A stretch of DNA of 64,000 bases, taken from Diabrotica undecimpunctata (lineage: Eukaryota > Arthropoda > Insecta > Coleoptera > Chrysomelidae). The first letter of the stretch is position 1, and every line of letters begins with the position of its first letter. Position numbers and translations under genes: made by a program. Location of the stretch: the NCBI RefSeq assembly GCF_040954645.1, contig NC_092806.1, forward strand, positions 159,212,328-159,276,327, given 5' to 3'. Under the pieces are notes generated by a model, which ran no database searches, was not told the origin of the DNA, and saw only the letters and a program-made list of their open reading frames with translations. Of this stretch, positions 51,980 through 62,942 are shown piece by piece.

Positions 51980-52627
51980 ATGATGTCAGATGAATCTGAA
52001 AACGATGGCGCCTATGTAGACCAATTAGAAAAAGATATCTATTATAAAAAATATAAATTGTTGTTGGAAGAATGTTCAAATTTGCAAAGATCTAATGAAA
52101 TACTGGTATTTAGAATACAAGAACTGAACAGAATGACGAAAAGAAGACTGAAAGACATAAAGTTTTTTAAACAAAGGTTACTGCTCAATTATGAAGAAGA
52201 CTGGGCAGTTATCCCAAACACAGATGAAAGTATGGTTGAAGAAGACGACAAAAAAGCAATTCAGTTGATACTGCCTGGAAAGATCAAAGAAGAAGTAGTG
52301 GATGAAGATGAGAAGGTAGAAAAGAAACCTGTGAAAAAGAGTACAAAAAGGAAGTCCTCGAAGTCTGAAAAAGATCCTAATGCACCAAAAAGACCATCAA
52401 ATCCATTTTTCCAATTTTGCCAAGAACAAAGACAGATATTGATGGAACAAATAGCAGCAGAATTGAAACCTGGTGAAGTTGAGCCTTCAAAACAGGAGCT
52501 GACAAGGCAGTTGGCTATCAAATGGAAGACTTTGTCAGGGCCAGATCGAAAAGTTTATGTAGATAGGTATGAACGATCAAAGGAAAAATATGCTGCAGAG
52601 CTGGAGGAGTATAATATGAAAAAATGA
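51980..52627 (+). CDS. HMG-box protein, Nhp10/INO80-subunit-like, single exon
   Basis: Intact 215-aa frame from ATG ATG. Residues 15-72 form a predicted coiled coil (YYKKYKLLLEECSNLQRSNE then KRRLKDIKFFKQRLLLNYEE). An acidic/lysine-rich linker follows (about 80-128). An HMG box runs from KDPNAPKRPSNPFFQFCQEQ to the end (ALKWKTLSGPDRK-like LAIKWKTLSGPDRKVYVDRY), with E-rich last residues. This order, N-terminal coiled coil then KDPNxPKRPxN HMG box, is that of yeast Nhp10, and the coiled coil also recalls TFPT, both INO80 chromatin-remodeller subunits. I infer a nuclear, DNA-binding INO80 accessory role. No intron. Poly(A) signal AATAAA at 52772-52777. No poly-A tract or duplication marks it as a retrocopy. 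Confidence 0.85.
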   Translation: MMSDESENDGAYVDQLEKDIYYKKYKLLLEECSNLQRSNEILVFRIQELNRMTKRRLKDIKFFKQRLLLNYEEDWAVIPNTDESMVEEDDKKAIQLILPGKIKEEVVDEDEKVEKKPVKKSTKRKSSKSEKDPNAPKRPSNPFFQFCQEQRQILMEQIAAELKPGEVEPSKQELTRQLAIKWKTLSGPDRKVYVDRYERSKEKYAAELEEYNMKK

Positions 52628-52777
52628 TTTGTAAACTGTGATTATTGTATAAATGTGTCTATAGTTAATTATATTTAATGTATCATTTCTTGTTTTTTTT
52701 TACTCGATTAAATTAGTGTTCTAATGTTGAATATATTTAATGAAATATACAAAATTAAAATGACAACATTTAATAAA

Positions 52778-53339
52778 GGACTTAATATATAATAAGAGTT
52801 GTCACGACTTTTTTTGAGTGTTATATTAATTTTTTGCACAGCTGATATGAGATTGTTATTTGCAAATGTCTCTAATCAACAAAAAAATGAAAATTCCCCT
52901 TTTTTGCTAAGTTAAACAAGTTTTCAATAAAGAACATATTACTATCGTTTAAATCTTTCATAACTGCCTCTTTACTCCAATCTCTCTTAAATCGTTTTGC
53001 ACATAATCAGAATACAAAAATCAAAAACGGCGGTTTCAAATCACCACTCGCCGGTATAGTAAAATGTGGTACTAATTGTGGATTTGATCACAACTTAATT
53101 GAATTCAAAGTATGAATAGGTACCTAACCTTATTTTCCGATGTCCTTGCCCATGGCTTAGGTATCGTTCCGGTTCTTTTAGGTGTCCATTTCCTCCTCGG
53201 TCGAGGAGGGGTCAACCTTAGTCGTTTAGGAGTATCCCCTACGAGTTCGTCGACCACCATCCCATGGTCTTCTCCCTGCTGCGGGACTAAGGTGTCTCAG
53301 TCTCAGAAACCTTTGTCGGCTGCCGAGTGTCTGAGGTTC
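52778..53339. other. Spacer
   Basis: Non-coding. Its right part (53150 onward) becomes GC-richer as it enters the LINE ORF1 remnant. Confidence 0.4.
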
Positions 53340-54545
53340 CTGGTTCTCAGGAGGTATCCTTCACTTTGTTGGTGCTTGCTTTTAGAGTCAATGAGGTGAA
53401 CGTGTAGCTCAGCCTCATTGCCCTTTTCCTAAGGACAGCCCTGTCATCGTCGTCTCCGATTCCGAAGACAAACAGGTGTCCTTTAGGATCCTTTTTTACC
53501 TCATGGTGGAAGGTGCACCATCTCGTAACTGTTTGTCTTCGGAATCGGAGATGATGACATGGCTGTCCTTTAGGATCCTTTTTTACCTCATGGTGGAAGG
53601 TGCACCATCTCGTAACTGCCATGTCTAGGTTTTGCGTCGTTAACCTCCGCAGCACTCTTTCTGGGTCATCAGAGGTGCTAGTAGGATCCATAGAGAGGCT
53701 TTGGTAAGTTTTGAGAACTTATCCTGACTGACAACAACCAATGATGCTTCCTCCCACGGTTTGAGATCAGTTGAAACCTGTTGTAACCTTTTCCAGCCAT
53801 GCAAGACTAGTCATCAGACTACTCTGATGATTTCACCCGAGTAAGCCCACGATTTGAACGTAGGTGCTTTTACCTGTCTACTGGAGGTGGACAAGATTGC
53901 TCTGTCCATTCCTCGATCAGGCTGCGTTTAATAAGGTTTGCCCGGTCGGCTGTGACCTTTCCATACGGGTTTACCTTATCTACAAAAGCGACCTTAAGAT
54001 GTCTTAAGGCGGCTTCCGCGAAGCTTTGGGAATGCGCAGCGGCGTTTCCAACACTGCGTGACTTCTTATGCTTCCACGGTGTACCCTCCGTGGAGATACT
54101 TGGGTGAAGGCGCGTCACACTGGGGGCTGTCGGTCCCTGTCCTCTTTTGGAGGTGGAACCGTTGTCAGCCTCCGATGTGGGCACCTTCACCTTTGTTTTG
54201 GGAGGGGCTGTTCCCGCGGGTGCTTTTCCAATAGCCTCTCTGGCCTTCCTCCTTCTTTTTGCCTCGGGGCTTTGGCCGATTTTCCTGAGGCGGCCCTTGT
54301 CCATCCTCCGCTTGGGCCGAAATTTGAGGTGAACATTGCTGTCCATTCTTAGCTCCGGCTTCAGGCTGAGGTGAACGTTTTGGTCCAGCCTCAGGTTGGA
54401 CCGAGATTAGAGGTGATTGCTGTCCATCCTCAACTGCGGCTTCAGACTGAGATGAATGTTTTGGTCCAGCCTCGGAATTTGGTTTTTTATTTTTTTGTAC
54501 ATTCATGTTATTTCCACGAGTAGCTACAGAAAGGTTGGTCACCCC
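53340..54545 (-). mobile_element. LINE ORF1/gag-like remnant
   Basis: Minus-strand frames: an N-terminal Pro/Gln/Glu-rich segment (about 54542-54250, repeats of QPEAGPK and GQQ), a basic stretch (KRRRKAREAIGKAPAGTAPP), then FAEAALRHLKVAFVDKVNPY then VTADRANLIKRSLIEEW. The last resembles the DUF4780 domain found in gag-like ORF1 proteins of insect LINEs. The frame changes between 54250 and 54346 and again before 53690. Internal duplication at 53445-53620 doubles the motif VTRWCTFHHEVKKDPKG. Confidence 0.65.
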
Positions 54546-54559
54546 TGACAGAGCCCCGC

Positions 54560-55390
54560 ATTACCAGGGGAAGGCTTTATGCTTGTTTGACTACGTCTCG
54601 ATTTTATTCAGTTGTACCTCTAGAATGTTAGATGCTATTGTTGGATTTTCGCCTGCAAGGATGACAGCATCATCTGCAAACGTACCAGTGATGGTTTTAG
54701 TATTGGAGGGTAGATCTGCTGTGTATAGCACATATAAAATTTGTCCAAGAACGCTGCTCTGAGACACCAGATTTTATAGGAAAATTATTGGAATTACTTT
54801 CATTCACTCTTGTTCGGAATTCTCTCCCACTTAGATAAGATTTTAACAGTTTTAGGTAGGTGATGGGAAGATATTTCTTGATTTTGAAAATCAGGCCTGT
54901 GTGCCAAACTTTGTCAAAGGCTTGACTAACGTCTAGAAAGGCAGCTGTGCAGTACTATTTGCTTTCCATTGTGGAATTTATGAAGTGTACTATTCTGTGA
55001 ACCTGCTGTATCATAGAGTGTTCTTTTCGAAAGCCAAATTGGTGGTCGGGTATCCATTCCTCCATATTGGGGTCTGAATTAATTTGTTGTAACAGTAACC
55101 TTTCAAGTATTTTGGATACGATTGGTAGTAGACTTATTGGTCATATGATGAAACCTCATTTGGATTTTTTTCCTGATTTTGGAATTAGTACTATTTCAGC
55201 GGTTTTAAAGAGCTTTGGCCAGTAATTGACCGTATAATGGCATTGAAGATGAGAGTAAACAGAATGATTCGTTTATCATCTTTGGTGTTATTTTATCCAG
55301 CCCAGGAGATTTTATCAAATGATGAACTGCTTCTTTGTATTACTACATTGAAAAATGTTGATTTTATTCGATTCTACATCAATGTAAGTC
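54560..55390 (-). mobile_element. Jockey-like RT remnant
   Basis: The minus strand gives HHLIKSPGLDKITPKM near 55320, LSGREFRTRVNES near 54830, VLGQILYVLYTADLPSNTK near 54750-54700, the catalytic FADD box in GTFADDAVILAGENPTIAS near 54690-54640 and EVQLNKIETWSNKHK near 54600. These are jockey-clade RT words scattered over three frames with stops. It lies upstream, in its own sense, of the ORF1 remnant, the reverse of normal element order. Confidence 0.75.
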
Positions 55391-55930
55391 CAATAAAACG
55401 TTTTCTGGCTAGCTGAACACATTTTGAGAATTATTAATTCCTCATTTTCAAAAATTTGAATAAAATAATGCAGGATGTATCTTGGGACGTTTATAATATT
55501 CTATTGCATGCACATATCTCAAATAACCCAATTTTATTTGATCAACAACGATGTCAGTTCAGTAAAACGTTTTGTAGCTTCATGAATGCATTTAAAGAAC
55601 CATTGATTCCTCATTTTCTAAAATTTGAGTAGAATAACAATGTAGAGTATATATGAAATGTTCTCTTGCATTGTCTTAATTCATATGGATCAATTGTATT
55701 TAATATACAACGCTGTAAGACAAGCAAAACGTTTTGTAGCTTCTTAAATGCATGTTGAGATTGTTCCACTATTTAATTTTCAAAATTTGAATAGAATAAC
55801 AATACAGCGCAGATATTAGGATGAATGAAACATTATTGTAAGTTGCTGCATCTCAAATGCCTCGATTTTATTTGAAATTTGTTAAAATATAGTTAAATAT
55901 TTTGTACCTTGTCATTGTTTCATTCTTGAT
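55370..55930. repeat. Degenerate tandem repeat, about 165-bp unit
   Basis: About three copies. The word AAAACGTTTTGTAGCTTC occurs near 55567 and 55728, with a variant AAAACGTTTTCTGGCT near 55397. Each is followed by TGCAT, then CCTCATTTTCAAAAATTTGA or similar, then ATAGAATAACAAT. Units are 80-90% alike by eye. The repeat ends about 80 bases from the hexokinase poly(A) signal. Confidence 0.65.
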
Positions 55931-57616
55931 TTCATTTCTCCACTGAAAAAGGACGTTGCTATATTAATTGAGGAAATAAAACAACAAATTGCGTGTTAAC
56001 TACACTATATATTTTTATTTTTTACAATAAAATAAACCATTGCCTTGGTATAAAACATCGTTAAGTAGGTACCGCTTCTCTAGATTACCCATAGCGAACG
56101 CGCAAGATAGTGTGTATATACATAGAAGTTGTAGATCTAGTAGCTAAGATCACATATTACATCATACTAGTGGCAAAAACTATACAGCATTCAATAAAAA
56201 AAAGGTGGAAAAGTCTGAAATTGCACACAAAAGCTTAAAGATAATAAAAAGGTATAAACATTTTTTTTAATGTTTTTTAGTTAAAAAATATTAAATTATC
56301 TTTTAGGGCTTTAAAATACTGATTTTTTGTACGAATAAATCGATTTTTGTAAATAGAAATCTTATGATTCCGATGCCACTGGTGTGTTTATAAAAAAAAA
56401 AAACGTCAATTGCGGAGTGTCTAGTTATATTTCCAGATCGATATCATTTTTGAATTGTGCTCAAATATAAATTTTTTAACATATTAACTGACAAATTCGT
56501 ATTTTCTAACACAGAAACAACATTATAGCAATATAGGTATTTCTAGACAGTCCAAAACATAGTAAAAAGGAAATATAGTTACTACACTGACGTGTGAGTC
56601 ATTATAAATTTTAAAATTACATTTTTTAATAAATTTTAGTTCTAAAAAATGTTATCGACAAGAAATTGAGATTCGTAGACTCAAATCCGCTGCGTATTAA
56701 TAACTAATTGTATTATTTGACGAAATAAAACGATAAAATTACAAATTGTCCAAACATGGCTTTACATATACCTACGTTGTCCAGCAACTTAATCATCTAC
56801 ATCTACATGCCGCCATTTTTGAACTAGATGGACATATTTTTGCTTTTATGTACAACTCAGACTAGTTTGAATGCATTCTGGAGTATTCTTTCTCAAAAGG
56901 CAATGCAAAATCACAATGTAATGACAACAAATCTAAAATAAATAATTTTTTTCGATTATCAAACCGACCCCGGAAAGCAACCTCATACTACACGCTACAT
57001 TGATGATGACGTCATAGTGTGAAGTTTGTCACAAGTCTCAGGTATATAAAAAATAAACCAAATTGAAATGCTTTCCATCATAACAGTTATTTTTGACATT
57101 TTGTACTCTTTTAAATATTTCTTAAGTGTTTAAAATGAACTTTTATGAAAATAACATAGTTAATTCACTTTATTTATAATAAAAACTTGAACATCTAACC
57201 TCACGAATGACGTACTTCATAAAAAAATAGCGCATTTGACAAATGTCAACGACTGAACTCAAAAATGTTTCCGAGGTTAGTTTTGATAAGTACAGAATAA
57301 CTTTATAAAAATATTGAATCCTGAAATTTTAGTAAGAAAAGCTCGAATAAAAATTTTAGGATTTTGCTTCTGATAGTCACATAGTGATTAAAGAGGGTTA
57401 AAAAGTCACTCCTCAGGCACAAAAAAAACTACTCAATGATTAAAAAATCTGAGGATCGACGGGAAAAAGTAAGATTCCTTTTATGTTTAATATCTACAAA
57501 TGCAGTCTATAGGAACCCAATTAACATTTTTCTATGAGTTTTTGTTTGTATTCAATCATGAATAATCGTTTTTTTCTAATAAAAAATAACAAATTTATAT
57601 TTTAAACTAGCTGATG
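55931..57616 (-). other. Probable 3' UTR of hexokinase
   Basis: No ORF. Minus-strand AATAAA at about 56014-56019 would give a 1.6-kb 3' UTR after the hexokinase stop at 57617. Otherwise AT-rich, with a TGACGTCA word at about 57006. Confidence 0.4.
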
Positions 57617-58591
57617 TTATGTTCGGCCTGCTTCTTTTTGTAGTCTTGCTGCCACCGCTGCTACTAGAGCCGCTCCGCGACCGCTGCCGTCTTCGGAAAG
57701 CATCAAATCAAACTGGAAAGAAAAAGAAACGAAACAATCAAGATGTTGGTACTTTCAACAGATATATTTAATGAAAAAAAAAAATGTTTAATTATTTTCT
57801 GTGAAACCCTATTTTGACTCTTTTAAATACGCCCATGGGCTGTCTTTAGTTCATTTGATCTTCTGCGTGTGCGTTTTGCTCATTGACTGGTCTATTTTTA
57901 AAATGTTCAAATGTTTAGGCAAAGATTTGGATTCTAGGGAAAATGCAACGTTGTCAGCGTGTATGATTCAACTTGAAGTTACCTGCAATGATGTAGATTA
58001 TATCTTTCTTTAACGGTAGATAATATCTGAGATCACAGTTTCGTCCAAGATTAACGCGATGTAACTAGCAACAACGCCATTGTTCGGGTAGTTCTTCTAT
58101 TGTATGCTATCTGTAAGACTGTAAGTCGTTTTATAAGCGCACTGACGAGGGTTTCATAAAGCAGAGAATAGAATTGTTTGTAGTATTATTAGTGGACGGC
58201 GCTTTTACGCTTACTTTTTGTGAATTGTGAGTAATTTAGTTTAATTCAATTTGGTGAAAAATAATAAATATGACTGACAGTAGTAATAGTGAACCGTGTA
58301 TCAAAAAGAAACGTCACAATTTAACACGCGAAGCTGAAACTATGATCGGAAATGTGTTTAAAGGGCTTCGAGCCAGAGAACAAAATATGAATGTAAGCGA
58401 TGTAGTTACATTATGTAGTATTTTGACAAAAATTTCAGAAGCAAGTGTATACAGAGTAATTAAAACAGACGATGAAACAAACGATACCAATACTTTGAAG
58501 GTTGAAACAAGAGGAAGGAAACAAATCAAATTAGATGATACAACCAAACAGGACATTCCTCTTGCAGTACATGAATTTTGTTTCAAAAAGG

Positions 58592-58644
<53 letters not shown>

Positions 58645-61600
58645 ATCACTAAAGGCCTTAGAGGCCCATGGCTTAAAAAGTTTGTTCTTTCTTCATTTTC
58701 GCTTTTCTTTATGTACTGAGATCTTCTCTGGCTCGATATGTGATTTTTCTCCATTCCTTCTTGTTATTCATTTTTCTTTTCTGGCCTTCTAGTCCAATTT
58801 CTTCCATATCTTTTTCTACCTCCTGATTCCATCTATTTTTTGGCCTTCCTTTTCTCTTTTTTAAAGTTATAGTGTAGTTTAGTACCCTTTTTGGAGTGCT
58901 CGTGTTAGGCATCCTTTCTAGGTGACCTCGCCATCTTAGTCTCTGTGCCTTTGTGACTCCTATTATGTTAGGTTGATTATATAATTTCTTTAACTCATCA
59001 TTTGATCTTCTTATCCATAAACCGTCCCTTATTATTCCTCCATATATCTTCCTCAGAATTTTCCTTTCCCATATCTCCAGTAAATTTTGTTCATTTTTTG
59101 TCATTGTCCATGTCTCACTGCAGTACGTTACTATTGGTTGTATAGTTGTTTTGTATAACTGTATTTTTGCCTTTCTTGATAAAAACTTGCTTTTCAACAT
59201 TCCACTAAGAGCATGTACACTTCTATTGCCTGCCATTATTCTAGCTTGTATTTCTTTTTAAAGTTAGGTTTACGTGATATTATTGTACCTAGGTATGTAA
59301 ATCTTTCTACCATTTCGAATTCGTATGATGATCTTTCTTCTATTCTACTTTAAACTTTTGTCCATCCCTGAACTGATCATCTGTCCACTGCATACATTTT
59401 GTTTTAGTTTCATTTATGTAAAGTCCCATTTTCTTTGCTGTTTTTACTATTCTCTGTATTATCTCCTGTAGCTCTTTTTTCCTCTTGCCAGCAACACTAT
59501 ATCATCCGCAAATGCGAAAACTTTGTGTCTTTTATGATATAGGAGTCCTTCTCTATTGATTTTCGCTCCTCGCATTATTTTTTTCTAGGCATAAATTGAA
59601 GAGTAATGATGACAAAGGATCGCCCTGCCTTAATCCTTCGGTTACTATAAATTTGTCCGATACATGATTGTTTACTTTGACTCTGTTTTCTGTATTCTCT
59701 AAAGTAAGATGTATCATGTTACGCAACTTTCTGCTAACTCCCAGTTTCTCAAGGGTCTCTTTTAATTCCTTCCTTTTTATTCTATCGTATGCTTGCTGGA
59801 AGTCGATGAATAGCGCTATCGTTGGTAAGTTGTGTTCATAGCTTTCTGCTTGTAATTCTCTGATTATGAATACTTGGTCGTTGTGCTTCTCCCTCGTCTA
59901 AATCCGCACTGATATTCGCCTATTATATTTTCTTCTTTTTCTAGCTTATCTTTTATGGATTTTGATAGGATTTTATATACGGTATTTAGTAACGCTACTC
60001 CTCTGTAATTACTGCATTCTGTTTTGTCTCCTTTTTTGTGTAATGGGCAAATAATTGCTTCCTTCCAATCTTCTGGTATTCGTTCTTTTATCCATATCTT
60101 CTTTTTGATCTTGTATATCCAGTTATTTAGCAGTTTTCCACCATATTTCATCATCTCTGCTGTTATGTTATCGCTTCCAGGGGATTTGTTGTTTTTCAGA
60201 TTTTTTTATGATTTCCTCGATTGTTCTTTGCTGGGTGAATTATCTTCTATGTCTTCTAAGTGTTCGATTCTTGGTTCTGCTTCCATACATTCTCTTTGGT
60301 TTGACTTATTATTGCCATTTAGTAATTCATCAAAATACCCTTTCCATCTTTCGGCTATTTCTGCTTCCCCGCTTATATTATTTCCTGCTTTGTTTTTAAC
60401 GAATATGGGTTTTTGTTGGAAACCTTTTTTTTTCATTTCTAGCTCCTTGATATAGGTTTTTTATTTTTTTTATTTCTGTAGTTCTCTTTTATTTCTTTTA
60501 GCTTGTTTTCTATATCTTTTAGCGTGTTTTCTCTTCTTTTTTCTCAGCACCCTCTTTACTTTTTGTCTTTACTCCCTATATCTATTCTTTATCTCTGTTG
60601 TTTCTTTCGTGATCATTTCCATCCTTAATGATTTTCTTAGTTCTATTTCTTTTTGGCACTCTATGTCGAACCAGTCTTTCCTCTTTTTATTCCCTTGTTT
60701 ATTACATTCTTTTGCTGCTTTTTTCATTATTTGCTTTATGTTTTCCCATTTGCTCTCAGTTTGCTCTTCTATTTGTATCTTTTTTAGTTCTCTTTTCATT
60801 GTTTCCTCGTATATTTCTTGCTCTTTCTTGTTGCTAATCAAATTGGGTTATGTATACATTTCTTTTTTTTATTTTGTTTTTGTTTTCTGGTATCAGTTGC
60901 TTAATTTTGATGCCCACCATGTAATGATCTGAGTCGGCGTCTGGTCCTCTGTATGTTCTTATCTTCTTTATACATTGCTGTTCTTCTTTTTCGATGAGCA
61001 CGTGGTCTATTTGGTTTTTAGTCTTTCTATCTGGCGATATCCATGTTTCCTTGTGTATTTCTTTTCTTTCGAAATATGTGCTCATTATGATCATATTTTT
61101 TTCTCTTGCGAAATCTATCAGGAATTGTCCGTTCTCATCAAAAAGGAATTACCAACTATAAAAAAGAATTGCTTCTCCTCTTAAACTTTTAACGAAAATA
61201 TTCCAAAAATATCGGGACCTGTTTTGTTAAGTAACTTTTAGAAATGAACTTTAGGTATTTAAAGAGAAAGAGACCTTTATTGAAAAAGAAGAAATCATTT
61301 TATGGCGCAGAAAGAGAGAAATTTCGAAGAGATAAAAAAAACATTATACAGATGAAACATGGTTAAATGAAGACTGTGCTAAAAATTTGGCAGGATTTCG
61401 ATGTGAAAAAATAAACAATAAGTTTCCTATATGGTTTGTCGACAGCTTTAAAAGCCCCATCTGGAAAGGGAAAACGTCTTATTATTTGCCATATTGGTAG
61501 CGACTCCGGATTTGTTGAACGAGGTTTAAAAGCATTTGTTTCTAAAAAGACTAGAGATTACCATGAGGAAATGGATGCAGATCATTATTAAAAATGGTTA

Positions 61601-62383
61601 AAAAAAAAACCAATACTAGATAATATCACAGTGATTTAAAGTCGCTTGATAGAATTAAAAAAAGTGGTATAAAATTTGTATTTCGTTGATAAAATGTTTT
61701 TATGAAAAGATATTTGTCTCAAGTTGATCATTAATAATTTATCGAATGCTCACCTCTATACTGGGATCGGCCAATTCTTTGATTTTCTCCATCATGAGGT
61801 TGTGGAAATGTGGGTGAAACCTGTATACTGATCCGTCGACGCCAATGGTGACTTTCTTCTCGTCCATTTTGTTAAGTAAAGTAGCCAAACCAGCAGACAC
61901 TAGATGGGCGGATCTTCTCGATATGCACTCACAGATGTATCTGATGTTGATGAAGTCCTGTTCTGTGGCGTGCTTAAGTCCTACAATGACAAATAATTCA
62001 TTCAACTTTTATCAAATCAAAATTCAATTTTAACAATTTAAACTAAATTTAAATCACTTATAATTTTCAACGTTCAGAATTTAAGTATTGGAATCCAAAT
62101 TCAGCGTTCAACAAGCGGCAATTTCATTTCAATTCAAAAATGATTTAATATTGAAACAGCGCGATAAAACTACTCACCTAATTCTTCACAAATATCTCTA
62201 AGACCGTTGAATACTCCTGGTGGATCACTTTCTATTTCTGATACGTATTTCGTGTAGAATCGCCCTCTTTCGAACAACATGTCCGATCCCTTTCCACCGA
62301 ACAGTAAACCTTCTTTCGTAAATCTTTCTAAAGCCAGTCTCACTAATTCTCCCATGTACATTCCGGAAATCATTTTTTCGTGC
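57617..62383 (-). CDS. HK: Hexokinase, last three exons (5' part outside window)
   Basis: Complement(57617..57712, 61754..61980, 62178..62383), in phase; the 5' exons lie beyond 64000 or are unseen. The first visible exon reads HEKMISGMYMGELVRLALER then TKEGLLFGG. The second has FINIRYICECISRRSAHLVS, TIGVDGSVYRFHPHFHNLM (the adenosine-binding GVDGSVYRFHP region) and KELADPSIE. The last has FDLMLSEDGSGRGAALVAAV, the nucleotide-binding SEDGSGRGAA loop, and ends EAGRT. It catalyses ATP-dependent glucose phosphorylation, the first step of glycolysis, in the cytosol or at mitochondria. Intron between the last two exons is 4.0 kb and contains a transposon pair. Splice sites are canonical. Confidence 0.95.
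57713..58269. other. Hexokinase intron, left part
   Basis: Non-coding intron sequence plus the presumed 5' flank of the DDE transposon. Its terminal repeats were not identified. Confidence 0.4.
58270..58596 (+). pseudogene. DDE transposase N-terminal part, split by LINE-C
   Basis: Starts MTDSSNSEPCIKKKRHNLTR. A helix-turn-helix region follows (MNVSDVVTLCSILTKISEAS then VYRVIK), then RGRKQIKLDDTTKQD. This layout is common in insect Tc1/IS630-like transposases with an N-terminal HTH. The frame is cut at 58596 by LINE-C and continues after it at 61152. Confidence 0.6.
58597..61137 (-). mobile_element. LINE-C: CFDP2-like LINE with 14-bp target duplication
   Basis: Flanked by TCAAAAAGGAATTA at 58583-58596 and 61138-61151. 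The minus strand starts inside the endonuclease (FLIDFAREKNMIIMSTYF, KNQIDHVLIE, GPDADSDHYMV) and continues with RKDWFDIECQKE. The RT part has KGYFDELLNG, CPLHKKGDKTECSNYRGVAL, GEYQCGFRRGRSTT and, after frame breaks, RSVHALSGMLKSKFLSRKAK, RLRWRGHLERM and KGRPKNRWNQEVEKDMEE. It ends in (TA)22 at 58597-58640. Frameshifts make it inactive, but the intact duplication shows a single clean insertion. Confidence 0.9.
61152..61640 (+). pseudogene. DDE transposase C-terminal part
   Basis: Continues the transposase after LINE-C. YTDETWLNED near 61345-61375 contains the first catalytic Asp. LKAPSGKGKRLIICHIGSDS and GFVERGLKAF (61450-61540) then YHEEMDADHY follow, the usual middle of Tc1-like insect transposases. 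The last catalytic residues are not visible and there are stops, so it was dying or dead. Confidence 0.65.
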
Positions 62384-62574
62384 CTGAAAATAGAATCAAA
62401 TAAAAATAAACTATCACAATGAACTATTTGAGTAATCCCGGATTAGATTCCATAATATTTATTCCATACAGACAAAGTTTTTTGACGAAAAACAAAGTAT
62501 TAAAAACCTAGAATGTTCTACATGTCATCGAAATGTCCTAGAAAGTCAGAACATTGAAATTTGGCAATACGTTA

Positions 62575-62862
62575 CCCTAATATTACAAGGTTCTATGTAA
62601 CATTTTTTACTAAATTAAGTTTTCAATATTACAAAGTTCTATGTGACTAGCACTACATCACAATTTGTATGGAAATTAGTTTGCTCACATACAACTCTGG
62701 TAATATTAAAAAAACCAAGGGTGTATGTACAAAATTATGCTTTATATGAATAGCAAAGTTCTATGGTAAACATAGAACTTTGGAATTTAAAATTTGATTA
62801 AAATCTAAATATTACATGGTTTTATGTTGTAACATACAACCTTGTTATTGTATTTTTTGTAA
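62575..62862. repeat. Fold-back element
   Basis: The left arm TATTACAAGGTTCTATGTAACA (from about 62580) is mirrored at the right end by the complement of TAACATACAACCTTGTTATTG (62838-62858). At its core is a perfect inverted repeat, AAAGTTCTATG at 62755-62765 and CATAGAACTTT at 62771-62781, with a 5-base loop. Related words ACAAAGTTCTATGT recur between. Looks like a small MITE directly upstream of the right-edge gene. Confidence 0.55.
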
Positions 62863-62942
62863 AAGTGAGGTTATGTTCCTGTATTTATAATACAAATCGC
62901 AAGCGTTTTCGAGAGTGTTATTTGTGTCTAGAATTAAAAAAA

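Noticed and set aside
57801..58013. Hydrophobic 70-residue frame in the hexokinase intron
   Set aside because: No family match, no splice context, AT-rich composition expected by chance.
58535..58792. Frame extending through the TA repeat after the DDE transposase start
   Set aside because: It runs from the transposon into the LINE-C tail; the junction is a transposon insertion, not a coding fusion.
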